A stretch of DNA of 64,000 nt from Myxococcales bacterium (GTDB lineage: Bacteria > Myxococcota_A > Polyangia > Haliangiales > Haliangiaceae). Below are positions 8,817 through 17,500 of this stretch, piece after piece. Every line of letters starts with the position of its first letter. Positions within the stretch are counted from its first letter, which is position 1. Position numbers and translations under genes: made by a program. The notes under the pieces are model-generated. The model did not search any database. It was not told the DNA's origin and saw only the letters and a list, made by a program, of their open reading frames with translations. The stretch lies in contig JADKKI010000022.1 in NCBI GenBank assembly GCA_016720595.1, positions 124,001 to 188,000 of the forward strand. Direction: 5' to 3'.

Positions 8817-9995
8817 ATGCTTGCCCGCCATCTCCTCTGGCCTGTCCTGGTTTCCGCGTGCGCCAACCGCGGCACGGCCCCGACCACGGTCGCCACTCCG
8901 CGAGCGCCGGCAGGCGCAACCGCGCTCGTGATGTCGACCACGTACGAGGCCGGCGCGCAGCATGTCCGAGCGACAGGCACCCGGGTTGACCTCGCTCAGC
9001 TACCGCTCGCGAGCTGGATCGGACTGCCGATGAGCGGCACGGGAACGGTCGACATCGACCTGCGGGTCCCGGTCTCAGCTGGGGTGCTCGACTGGCACGG
9101 CGCAGAAGGTCATGTCGACCTCGGCTGCGGACCGTGCAGGCTCGGCGACGATCACGCAAGGATCCGCCCCAACACCCGCAATCCGCGCATCGCCGCGATG
9201 GTCGGCGATGGCATCGAGTTCGGTCATCTCGACATCGACGACGCCCACGTCGCGATCCGCATCGGGCACGGTACCGCCGACGTCACGGCCTGGAAGGTGA
9301 GCTCGCGCGATCTCGAGATCAAACTGGCGCTCGCCGTCGAGCTCGCGCCAGCTCTCGACGACGCCAAGCTCGTCGGCTGCCTCCGGTTCCGCGAGACCGA
9401 GTCGTTGACCACGCGGGCGCCGAAGACCGCGACGGTGATCGTGGCCACCGGCGCGGGACGCGGCGCGGATGGCTTGTTCAACATTCGCCTCGCCGGCACG
9501 GTGGGCGCGCTGCGCATGCAGAGCCAGATCTGCGACGGCTCGGTCCCGCTGCCAGCAGACGACCCACCTCCGGCGACACAGCCCGCCGATGGCTCGCCGC
9601 CCACCGTCGCCGACGATCCGGCGGCGGACGATGACGTGACCGCGCTGATCGCGCGCACCATCCACCGCGTCGATGACGTGACCTACAAGCTCGACCGCGC
9701 GCTGATCGATCGCCTCCTCGCAAACCCGATGGTGTTCGCCAAGGGCGCACGCGTCGTGCCCAGCGTGAAGAATGGCAAGCCAAGCGGATTCAGGCTCTAC
9801 GCGATCCGCCCTGGCTCGCTGTTCGCGGCGCTCGGCTTGACCAACGGCGACACGCTCCTGAGCGTGAACGGCTTCGAGCTCACCAGTGCGGACCGCGCTC
9901 TCGAGGTCTACACCAAGATCCGCGACGCGTCGGCGTTGGAGATCGAGATCGAGCGCCGCGGCAAACGACTGACTTTGCGCTACGCGATCGAGTAG
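8817..9995 (+). CDS. GspN-like protein with C-terminal GspC-type PDZ domain
   Basis: A 392-residue envelope protein. I start at ATG 8817, giving a short hydrophobic N-terminus that ends in a possible lipobox (VSAC). Residues about 50-230 resemble the GspN family of deltaproteobacterial type II secretion systems: a beta-rich region with GTGTVDIDL, a CGPC pair and a repeated IRLAGTVGAL unit. After a Pro/Asp-rich linker, the last 110 residues match the C-terminal region of GspC, including AIRPGSLFAALGL, GDTLLSVNGFELTS and a final IEIERRGKRLTLRY strand. GspC recruits substrate and links inner- and outer-membrane parts of the T2SS. No other T2SS genes are in the window, so this orphan chimera may do something else. 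Confidence 0.7.
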   Translation: MLARHLLWPVLVSACANRGTAPTTVATPRAPAGATALVMSTTYEAGAQHVRATGTRVDLAQLPLASWIGLPMSGTGTVDIDLRVPVSAGVLDWHGAEGHVDLGCGPCRLGDDHARIRPNTRNPRIAAMVGDGIEFGHLDIDDAHVAIRIGHGTADVTAWKVSSRDLEIKLALAVELAPALDDAKLVGCLRFRETESLTTRAPKTATVIVATGAGRGADGLFNIRLAGTVGALRMQSQICDGSVPLPADDPPPATQPADGSPPTVADDPAADDDVTALIARTIHRVDDVTYKLDRALIDRLLANPMVFAKGARVVPSVKNGKPSGFRLYAIRPGSLFAALGLTNGDTLLSVNGFELTSADRALEVYTKIRDASALEIEIERRGKRLTLRYAIE

Positions 9996-10107
9996 CTCGA
10001 GATCGGGCCAACAGACCTGGCGCTCAAGGACGACGAGTCACACTGCTCGCGCCGGCGAGGTCGGCAGCTCGGTACGCAACGCGACGACGCAGGACCTGCG
10101 CTGGCGC

Positions 10108-11031
10108 TCAGCGGCGGTCGTCGAGAGCGATCTCGACGACGGTTGGCTCGAGAGTAGTCAGCGCGCGCTGCGCGAACCGCGCGCGACCGGCATGAACCTC
10201 GAGGCCCCCGACGAGCGCGTCGGGCTGGCTCCACACCACGCGCGCCGGGCCGCCCGGCGTCACGCGGAGGAGGCGGGCAGGCCGCGCGTACTCGGGGCGT
10301 GGCCGGTTGATCACCGCGTTCGCGAGGATCACGACATCCCCACCGTCGAGCGCGATGCCGATCGGGATCTCGATCTCATCGGCGACGATCTCGATGTGGC
10401 CGGCGTCGTCGACGCGCGAGACGCCGCTCTGGCGCGTGAAGTAGAGCCAGCGGCCATCGCTGCGGAGGAGCGGAGTCGTGCCGGTGTGCGGCACGAGCAC
10501 CGTCCGCGCGCCGCCCTTGGCGTCGACGCGCTCGATCGCATCGCCGTTCGAGAAATAGATCCGATCGCCCGAGACGGCGAGCGACCGCGGATCGATGTCG
10601 GAGACGAGCGCCTCCGGCGTGCCTCCGCCACGGGGGATCGTGGTGACCTGGCCCGGACGACCGGTGGGACCGCCAGCGAGGTGCAGCGTCGAGGGCTCCG
10701 CCCAGACGAGTCGATCCCCGACGAGGACGAGCTCGCCGAGCATCCGCGCCGAAGCGAGGACCTCGGGCGTCGCGGTGCCCGCGCGCGGCAGGCGCACGAC
10801 GCTGTTGCCGGTGATCGCGTAGAAGTGGGTCGCGTCCCAGCGCAGCTCGCGCGGTGCGCCGCTGATCGGGATGCGCGGGGCCGGCGCGTCGAGCCGCACG
10901 ATCGCGGTGATGGCGGCGCCAGGTGTCTCGATCGCGTAGTGCGCAGGGTCGGTCATCGCAGGAGGCTCACTTCGGCCGGCGCAGCCGAGCCAGAGGAACG
11001 TCGCGAGGAGCACGGCAGGTCGCGGCGGCAC
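10108..11031 (-). CDS. beta-propeller-like lipoprotein
   Basis: A 307-residue predicted lipoprotein (lipobox WLGC at Cys17). The mature part is made of recurring strands with the pattern DGxxLYF or DRIYF followed by hydrophilic turns, as in YVTN/TolB-like or DUF5050 six-bladed propellers (for example GDRIYFSNGDAIERVD and DGRWLYFTRQSGVSRVD). Such lipoproteins often bind peptidoglycan-associated partners or small ligands; none can be named. It is convergent with the GspN/GspC gene across a 112-bp gap that shows no coding signal. Confidence 0.7.
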   Translation of the reverse strand: MPPRPAVLLATFLWLGCAGRSEPPAMTDPAHYAIETPGAAITAIVRLDAPAPRIPISGAPRELRWDATHFYAITGNSVVRLPRAGTATPEVLASARMLGELVLVGDRLVWAEPSTLHLAGGPTGRPGQVTTIPRGGGTPEALVSDIDPRSLAVSGDRIYFSNGDAIERVDAKGGARTVLVPHTGTTPLLRSDGRWLYFTRQSGVSRVDDAGHIEIVADEIEIPIGIALDGGDVVILANAVINRPRPEYARPARLLRVTPGGPARVVWSQPDALVGGLEVHAGRARFAQRALTTLEPTVVEIALDDRR

Positions 11032-11201
11032 AGAGCGATCATAGCGTGGCCTGGCGACTTCTCACGCTCGGCCCAGCAAACAGGCGCCATGGGCTGAGCA
11101 TGATGGCGACGATGGCGACGAGGTGAGGAACGCGCAGGTTTCCTGCCCATTGCCCAATCGTGCCATCACCGAGTGTTCACGGCGGGTGCCACGCTTCCGC
11201 G

Positions 11202-11690
11202 ATGTATCGGGCACTGCTGTTGCCGACCCTGCTGGCGTGCGCGGGGAACGTCCACCTCGAAGTAGGCGCGCGGCACGACACGCACGGATCAGAGCTCCAC
11301 GCCGGCGCCTCCGTCGCGGTCGGGTTCGGTGGCGGTGGTCTGGCGCGCACTCGCCACGCCGTGGTCACGAGCGTGGGCGCCGATCTCGACGGTGGAGGTG
11401 GCGCTCGGCTCGCGATCGGAGAGGCATACCTGGGAGGCGGCCCTGGACCGCTGATGTACGGCGCACGCCTCAGCTACCTCGTCGGCGCCGGCCCCCGGAT
11501 GGGTGCATCCCTGCTGTACGTCCTTCACGAACACGACCGGCCCGCGCGCTGCGTCTTCGACTACGAGCACGATTGCGATGCGCGCGCGCTCACGATCGGC
11601 GCGGTGGGCCTCCAGTTATCGGGAACGGTCGAGGATCACGACGCCGGTGTGGTCACGGACGTCGTGTTCGAGCTGCTGCACCTGGACTGA
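11202..11690 (+). CDS. small envelope protein, possible lipoprotein beta-barrel
   Basis: A 162-residue exported protein starting at ATG 11202 (MYRALLLPTLLACAG), with a lipobox-like LLAC. The mature chain alternates Gly-rich and aromatic or hydrophobic strands (VAVGFGGGGLARTRH, YLGGGPGPLMYGARLSYLVG, GASLLYVL), the look of a small antiparallel beta-sheet or barrel. No enzymatic motif is visible and no named family is recognised. It stands between two minus-strand lipoprotein genes with its own short upstream region. Confidence 0.6.
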   Translation: MYRALLLPTLLACAGNVHLEVGARHDTHGSELHAGASVAVGFGGGGLARTRHAVVTSVGADLDGGGGARLAIGEAYLGGGPGPLMYGARLSYLVGAGPRMGASLLYVLHEHDRPARCVFDYEHDCDARALTIGAVGLQLSGTVEDHDAGVVTDVVFELLHLD

Positions 11691-11733
11691 GCGCGAACGC
11701 CGCCACTACGACGCAGGACGCGCGGCGATCGGC

Positions 11734-11905
11734 TCAGAACTCGCCGCGGACCCCGATCGAAGGCAGCGGCAGCATGTCGCTGACAGGCTTCTTCGACATG
11801 AAGTCGTCGCTGTACTGGTAGCGCAGCGCGCAGCGCGGGCACGAAGTCGGGTGTCATCCAGTTGTTGTTGACGTCAGGAGCGAACTCCATGCCACGCCCC
11901 GTGAC
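11734..11905 (-). pseudogene. remnant of an outer-membrane protein 3' end
   Basis: The minus strand contains a coding-like tail reading RYQYSDDFMSKKPVSDMLPL and then ending in Val-Arg-Gly-Glu-Phe before a stop at 11734. The charged-to-aromatic ending with terminal Phe is typical of outer-membrane beta-barrels. The preceding stretch, GMEFAPDVNNNWMTPDF, is in another frame, so a one-base shift breaks the gene near 11825. No start or longer body is present upstream, because the next gene's end lies at 11938. I read this as a frameshifted 3' fragment of a larger gene that has been deleted. The parent family is uncertain. Confidence 0.5.
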
Positions 11906-11937
11906 AACTACTGCGACAGCGCCCAGTGACGTAGCCG

Positions 11938-12297
11938 TTAGAAGCAGCCGACGACGGGTCGCTCGGAAGGCCCGCCACGCTCCTCGCACTTCGTCCCAGC
12001 CGCCGCACAATCCTTCGCATTCGCGGTCCACGTGAGCTCGCACCCCAAGGTGCATGCGCCCTGGTCGGTGCCGGTTTCCCACTGGAGGATATCCCCGGCG
12101 CATTGACAGAACCGCACGAACCCTTCGGGCCCGAGCGTATTGCCAGCCGACGGCTGACAGGCCTTAGCCTCGCATGTTCCCGCGGTCGTACAGTACGCGC
12201 CGACCGCGCACTCGTCATCGCTGGCGCACTCGCGTCCACACCCGCCTCCCAGGAGGAGCCACAGGGAAGGCAGCAGATAGAGGAGTTCGCGCTGCAT
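11938..12297 (-). CDS. Cys-rich lipoprotein, unknown function
   Basis: A 119-residue lipoprotein starting at ATG 12297. The signal ends with LGGGC (lipobox) and is followed by ECASDDECAVGAYCTTAGTC, a knotted Cys pattern like that of other small lipoproteins here. About twelve Cys in all suggest a disulfide-stabilised extracytoplasmic domain. No catalytic motif is seen. The surrounding 11.7-12.65 kb stretch carries two gene fragments, so this gene lies in a region of past rearrangement, but it looks intact itself. Confidence 0.68.
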   Translation of the reverse strand: MQRELLYLLPSLWLLLGGGCGRECASDDECAVGAYCTTAGTCEAKACQPSAGNTLGPEGFVRFCQCAGDILQWETGTDQGACTLGCELTWTANAKDCAAAGTKCEERGGPSERPVVGCF

Positions 12298-12524
12298 CGT
12301 CAACTCGGTCGCCTTCGCGAGCGAGGATCTTACGCCGAAGCACTCACGACGCCCGGGCAACGATCGGCAAACCAGCGGACGTGAGCGGCCCCGAGGTCCT
12401 GTCAAGCAACCGTGGCTGGCATCAGTTCGCCGTCGTGGAAGACGCACAGCTTGGCATCCGCCGAGACGCACCGGAGCGCTCGTTTCCGTTCCTTTGTAGC
12501 TCGTCGGTTCGTTGAGGCGCGAGC
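12298..12524. other. 227-bp intergenic region upstream of gene debris
   Basis: No coding sequence is supported here. Together with the truncated copy at 12525-12640 it forms a 366-bp gene-free stretch between two lipoprotein genes. Confidence 0.5.
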
Positions 12525-12640
12525 ACCACGGAGTGCGCGCCGTGCAAGGCCTGCATCGAGAGGGCGAAGGAGGAGCACTCGCCGTTCGGCTCGTAGGCAC
12601 TCGCCTCCTCGTGTTTGCCCGCGCCCTCTCGCCTCCGTGA
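12525..12640 (+). pseudogene. duplicated 3' fragment of the 981-1283 lipoprotein gene
   Basis: Positions 12525-12596 encode 23 residues ending EEHSPFGS-stop that match the last 23 residues of the 100-aa lipoprotein at 981-1283 (EHSPIGP), including TTECAP and KACIE. The similarity continues past the stop for about 40 bases (GCACTCGYCTCCTCSTG). Upstream of 12520 the match ends abruptly and no start or signal peptide exists. This is therefore a truncated copy rather than a gene. Confidence 0.8.
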
Positions 12641-12663
12641 GGCGGTGCGGTACACTCGGCCCG

Positions 12664-13836
12664 ATGTCGAGAGCACTGGCGAGCCTCGTGTTGCTCGCAG
12701 GCTGTGATTCCGTGTTCGACTTCAACGGTGAGAGGCTCGACGCTGGCCTGGACGCTGCTCCCGACGCCTTCGAGCGCGTGTGCCTTGGCAAGCAGGGGCC
12801 AGGGAGAGCCGGGCTCCTCGAGGTCTGTCTAGACACGCCGCCGCTCGACACGCGCGACCTCCCCGCGACGCTCGACTCGGGGACCGCCGGTACGTGCACC
12901 ACGCTCCTCGCGCAGACCGATGCATTTCACACCGAGGTCTGCCTCGTGATCGCGCGGAACCTCGTGGTCGGTACCGCGCTGGAGCTCCGCGGGCCCTATC
13001 CGATCGCGCTCGTCGCCCTCGACACGCTCACGATCAGCGCCGAGCTCAGCGCCGCGAGCCGCCGTGACACGCTCGCCACCGGCCCGGGAACCCCGTTCTT
13101 GGGCTGTGCGTTCGCCGGACGCAACGGCACCAATGGGGCGACCAGCACCGGCGGGGGCGGGGGCGCCGGCGGGGCCTTCGGAGGGATCGGCGGCAACGGC
13201 GGGAGTTCGGGGAGCGCGGCTGGTGGCGATCAAGCACCCGCCGTGACGCTCGGCTTCGTGCGCGCGGGTTGCCCGGGAGGCCGCGGGGGTGATGGCGCCG
13301 GGAGCAATGCCAACAACGGGAACAGCGGCGCCGCCGGCGGAGGGCTCTACTTGATCGCCGGCAACGAGATCTCCGTGGCGGCGACGATCAACGCCTCGGG
13401 CATGGGCGGCACCGGCGGAGGCCGCGGCCTGCTCACGGACTTCGGCGGTGGCGGCGGTGGCGGCGGGTCGGGTGGGCTGATCGGGCTCGATGCGCCGCGG
13501 GTGCGGCTCGGGAGCACGGCGAGGCTCGTCGCGAACGGTGGTGGTGGCGGCGGTGGCGGCGGCACCGGCGCCGGGAGCAGTCATGGGACCGATGGGCACG
13601 ATCCCGATCTCGGCACCACGAGCGCGCCGCCGTTCGATGCAGCTGGCGGCGGGCCAGGGCTCCCGGGAGGCAACGCGGGCGGCGGCGGTGCGGCGGTCGG
13701 CGTCGCGGCGGTCAGCGGGCTCAACGCCTCGGGCGGTGGTGGCGGTGGAGGCGGCGGTGGTGTCGGCCACATCGCGATCTTCGCCGCCGAGATCATCGAC
13801 GATGGTGCGGTGTTCTCACCCGCGCACGCGCCCTAG
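12664..13836 (+). CDS. Gly-rich lipoprotein
   Basis: A 390-residue predicted lipoprotein starting at ATG 12664 (MSRALASLVLLAGC). Residues about 30-140 are an ordinary globular part with Cys. From about 150 on the chain is dominated by Gly/Ala/Ser runs (repeated GGGGGG and NGGSSGSA-like segments) broken by short beta strands such as GLYLIAGNEISVAATINASG. This alternation resembles the filamentous or beta-helix Gly-rich surface proteins found in many copies in Haliangium-type genomes. A surface-structural or adhesive role is possible. GGC/GGT runs make the DNA highly repetitive. The gene is preceded by the truncated lipoprotein copy. Confidence 0.75.
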   Translation: MSRALASLVLLAGCDSVFDFNGERLDAGLDAAPDAFERVCLGKQGPGRAGLLEVCLDTPPLDTRDLPATLDSGTAGTCTTLLAQTDAFHTEVCLVIARNLVVGTALELRGPYPIALVALDTLTISAELSAASRRDTLATGPGTPFLGCAFAGRNGTNGATSTGGGGGAGGAFGGIGGNGGSSGSAAGGDQAPAVTLGFVRAGCPGGRGGDGAGSNANNGNSGAAGGGLYLIAGNEISVAATINASGMGGTGGGRGLLTDFGGGGGGGGSGGLIGLDAPRVRLGSTARLVANGGGGGGGGGTGAGSSHGTDGHDPDLGTTSAPPFDAAGGGPGLPGGNAGGGGAAVGVAAVSGLNASGGGGGGGGGGVGHIAIFAAEIIDDGAVFSPAHAP

Positions 13837-13850
13837 CGATCACCCGACGC

Positions 13851-14558
13851 TCACCTGACCGCCCACGGGCCGAACACCTCGACGTCGACCCCGCTGGCAT
13901 AGTGCACGGCATCGGGTGGGCGAGCCGGAGCCGGCAGTCCCGCCGCGGCGACCAGCCCGTCTTCGAGAGAGATCAGCTCGACCTCCTGCGCCGGATACGG
14001 CACGTGATGGACCTGGCCTTCGTGGACCACGCCCCGCCGGAGCGAGAACAGGAGGTACCGCTCGAGCAGGAAGTACTCGAACGTGCCGGGCGCGGAGGCT
14101 CCCAGCGATCGGCCCGGCCGGTACCGCGCATGCAGCGCTGAGGCCGCAGGATCGCGCCGCGTGGTCGAGTACGCGAGCTCGGCCTCGCCACGCTCGAACG
14201 TCATCGTGGCGAGGAAGTACGGCAAGCCCCAGCCCCATCGCGCGGCCTTCACCGCGAGGCGCGACGATGCATCGAGCGAGAAGAAGTACACGCCGGGACG
14301 GCCACGATAGGTGACGTAGGTGCGGACATTGGTCTCGAGGAAGTCGAGGGCCATGAACCTCGGCAGCCACGCTGGGCGAATGTCCCGCATCACGAACGGC
14401 ACCACGCCGACGTAGGCGCGGCCCTCCCACAGATCGAGCTCGAGCTCCGCGGGGACCAGCGCACGCATCGCCTCGACCTCGATCGCCCAGTGCGCGAACA
14501 ACAGGTCCCGCCAGCGCTGCGTGCCGCTCGGTGCTTGATCGGGCCGCTCGAGGGGCAT
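13851..14558 (-). CDS. DUF2071 (YqjF-like) family protein
   Basis: A 235-residue protein of the DUF2071 family. The start at 14558 (MPLERPDQAP) lies 2 bp after the stop of the upstream BNR-repeat gene, implying one transcript. Visible family traits are the opening RWRDLLFAHW, an ALVPAELELD segment and GRAYVGVVPFVM, then the VRTYVTYRGRPGVYFFSLDA block and later YFLLERYLLF. The family is acetoacetate-decarboxylase-like in fold but has no established activity. It looks cytoplasmic. Pairing with a secreted BNR protein is unexplained. Confidence 0.85.
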   Translation of the reverse strand: MPLERPDQAPSGTQRWRDLLFAHWAIEVEAMRALVPAELELDLWEGRAYVGVVPFVMRDIRPAWLPRFMALDFLETNVRTYVTYRGRPGVYFFSLDASSRLAVKAARWGWGLPYFLATMTFERGEAELAYSTTRRDPAASALHARYRPGRSLGASAPGTFEYFLLERYLLFSLRRGVVHEGQVHHVPYPAQEVELISLEDGLVAAAGLPAPARPPDAVHYASGVDVEVFGPWAVR

Positions 14559-14560
14559 GC

Positions 14561-17500
14561 TCAGTCCGCCGCGCGCGCGCCGTCGTTGCCGCAGTCCACG
14601 CCGCGGGTCTCCACGCACTCGATCGCGAGCCGATCGAGCGCGGCCTTGGGCGCACTCAGCTCGCTCACCGCGGGCAGCGGCGCGAGGTTGCGCTTCTTGA
14701 GCTCGCCATCGAGCGCCCGTGCATCCGTGGTCATCACGAGGGTCAGCGCCTTCGCCGCGTCGTCGAGCTCCTTGCGGAGCGCGGTCACGCGATCGAGCTG
14801 ATACGCGCCGGGCTTGCCTTCGTAGTTGTTGAGCGCGCCGTAGACGGTCTCGAGGTTCTCGCGGATCCGCTCCTCGCCGGTGATCGCACCACCCTCGGTG
14901 GTGGCGACGATCAGCTTGCGGACGTCATCGAGCTTGCCGCCGAGGGCGCGCAGCTTCTTCCCCAGCTCGTCGGCCTCGGCCAGGCCCTTCGCGCGATCGG
15001 CGGTGGCCGCGCGTGCGGCCTCGATGCGATCGATGAGCTTGCTCATGTCCTCGAACAGCGCGTGCGCGCGCATCACACCTTCGAACTGTGCCTTGCGATC
15101 CGCCGTGCTGTACTTCGCGCGGCGATCGAGGCCGATCGCCAGCTTCGTGGTGACCACCTCGCTGCCGCGGGTCAGCCGGACGGTGTACGTGCCCGGCACG
15201 ACGCGCGGCCCCTGCGACGCGCCGAACGCGACCTGCGCCGCGCGAGGCACCCGCGGGCCCTTGACCCGCATGTTCCACTGCACCCGGTTGATCCCGCGCC
15301 GCTTGGTGGGCGTGACCGTATCGACGAGCTTGCCCGCCGGATCCAGGATCTCGAGCTTGATCGGACCGAACACGTGGCGCGAGCGCAGGTAGTAGGTGAT
15401 CACCGCTCCGCTCGGCGGGTTCGCACCCACGAACGTCGCATCGCCTTCGACCCACCCTCCCCCGCCCTGCATGCGCTGCTGGGTCGGGCGCTGCGCGAGG
15501 AAGGCGGAGGATTGCTCGAGAACCGTTTGCGACAGGGCGCGCAGGGGCGTGATGTCATCGATGATCCAGATGCCGCGGCCGTGGGTGGCGATCACGAGAT
15601 CGTTGTCGCGGGGCTGGATCGCGAGATCGCGCACGGCCACCGACGGGAAGTCTCCGCCCTTGAACTCCGCCCAGGAGGTCCCACCGTTCGTCGAGATCCA
15701 CAGACCGAACTCGGTGCCGACGAACAGCAGGTCCTTCGCGACCGTGTCCTCCTCGATCACGTGGGCGTAGCCCCGCACGCCCTGGTCCGGCGACACGATC
15801 CGCTTCCAGGTCTTGCCGAAGTCCGTGGTCTTGTAGACCCACGGGTTCATGTCGCCGAACGTGTGGCGATCGAACGCCGCGTACGCCGTGGCGGCATCGA
15901 ACCGACTCGCGCGCACCCAGCTGACCCACGAGGCGGGCGGCAACCCGGTGACGTTGGCGGTCACGTTCGTCCAGGTGCCACCGGCGTTCCGGGTGAGCTG
16001 GAGGTTGCCGTCGTCGGTGCCCACCCAGATCACGCTCGCCTGCTTCGGCGATTCGCTGATCGCGTAGATCGTCGTGTGCATCTCGGCGCTGGAGTTATCG
16101 ACGGTGACGCCGCCGGACTGCTCCTGCTTCTGCTTCTGCGGATCGTTGGTCGTGAGGTCCGGCGAGATCCGCTGCCAGGTGTCGCCGCGATCGCGCGAGC
16201 GGAACAGGAACTGGGCGCCGAGGTAGATCGTGCCCTTCTGCGTGGGGCTCGCGTGGATCGGCGAGTTCCAGTTGAACCGTAGCTTCTCCTTGTAGTTCGC
16301 CTTCGGCTGGATGTCGCGCGCCACCAGGGTCTTGCGATCGATCCGCGAGATGTAGCCGCCCTGCGACTCCGCATACACCGCGTCCGGATCGGTTGGATCG
16401 ACGATCACCCAGAAGCCGTCGCCGCCGTAGACGTTCTCCCACCGCGCGTTCGAGATCCCACCGGGATACGCGGAGTCACCGACGAACGAGCTGTTGTCCT
16501 GGAGGCCGCCGTACACCTGGTACGGATCCTTGGCGTCCACGCTCACGTGATAGAACTGCGAGATCGGCAGGTTGTTGTTCTTGTTCCATCGGCTACCGCC
16601 ATCGAACGAGAGCCAGAGCCCGCCGTCGTCGCCGCCGATCAGGTGCTTGGGGTTACTCGGATCGATCCAGAGGTCGTGCCAGTCTCCGTGCGATCCGCCG
16701 CCCGCGCCGGAGAAGCTACGGCCGCCGTCCTCGCTGGCGATCAGGCCGCCGTCGCACTTGAACAGTCGATCGGGGTTCGTGGGATCGACGACCAGCCGCG
16801 CGAAGTAGAACGGACGCCACACCATCATCTGGCTCCGATCGCGCGCCTCCCAGGTCGCCCCACCGTCGGCGGAGCGGAACAGGCCCGAGGTCTTCGATTC
16901 GATCATCGCGTACACGATCCGGCGATCGCTGGGCGCGTACACCACCTCGACCCGGCCCCACGGTGCGGCCGGCAGGCCCTTGTTGGCCGCGGCGGTCAGC
17001 GCCGTCCAGGTCTTGCCGCCGTCGAGAGAGCGATGGAGGCCACTGCCGCTCGCGGCATCGGGCGCATCGCCACCCGAGCGGAACGTCCAGCCCTTGCGAC
17101 GGAAGTCCCACATCCCGGCGAGCAGCTGCTCGGGGTTGCTCGGATCCATGGCCACGCTCGAGCACCCCGTGGAGGCGTTGCCGCCCTTGAGCACGAGAGA
17201 CCACGAGGTCCCACCGTCGGTGGTCTTGTAGAGGCCGCGATCGGGGCTGTCGCTCCACAGCTTGCCGGGGACGCACGCGTACACGATCGAGCTGTTCTTC
17301 GGGTGCACGAGGATCCGGGTGATCCGCTCCGAGGTCGGCAGGCCCATGTGGGTCCAGGTCTCGCCCTCATCGGTGGAGCGGTAGATCCCATCGCCGATCG
17401 AGACCGAGTTGCGCGTCCAGGACTCTCCGGTCCCGACCCAGATCGTCTTCGGATTCGACGGATCGATCGCGATCGCGCCGATCGACTGCACCGGCTGCTT

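Noticed and set aside
8671..9159. N-terminal extension of the FAD oxidoreductase to 586 residues
   Set aside because: It is antisense to the GspN/GspC gene and lacks the family N-terminus, which begins at 8670.
12664..13836. Gly-rich protein as a mycobacterial PE_PGRS homolog
   Set aside because: It has a lipoprotein signal and no PE domain. Gly repeats alone are not evidence of homology.
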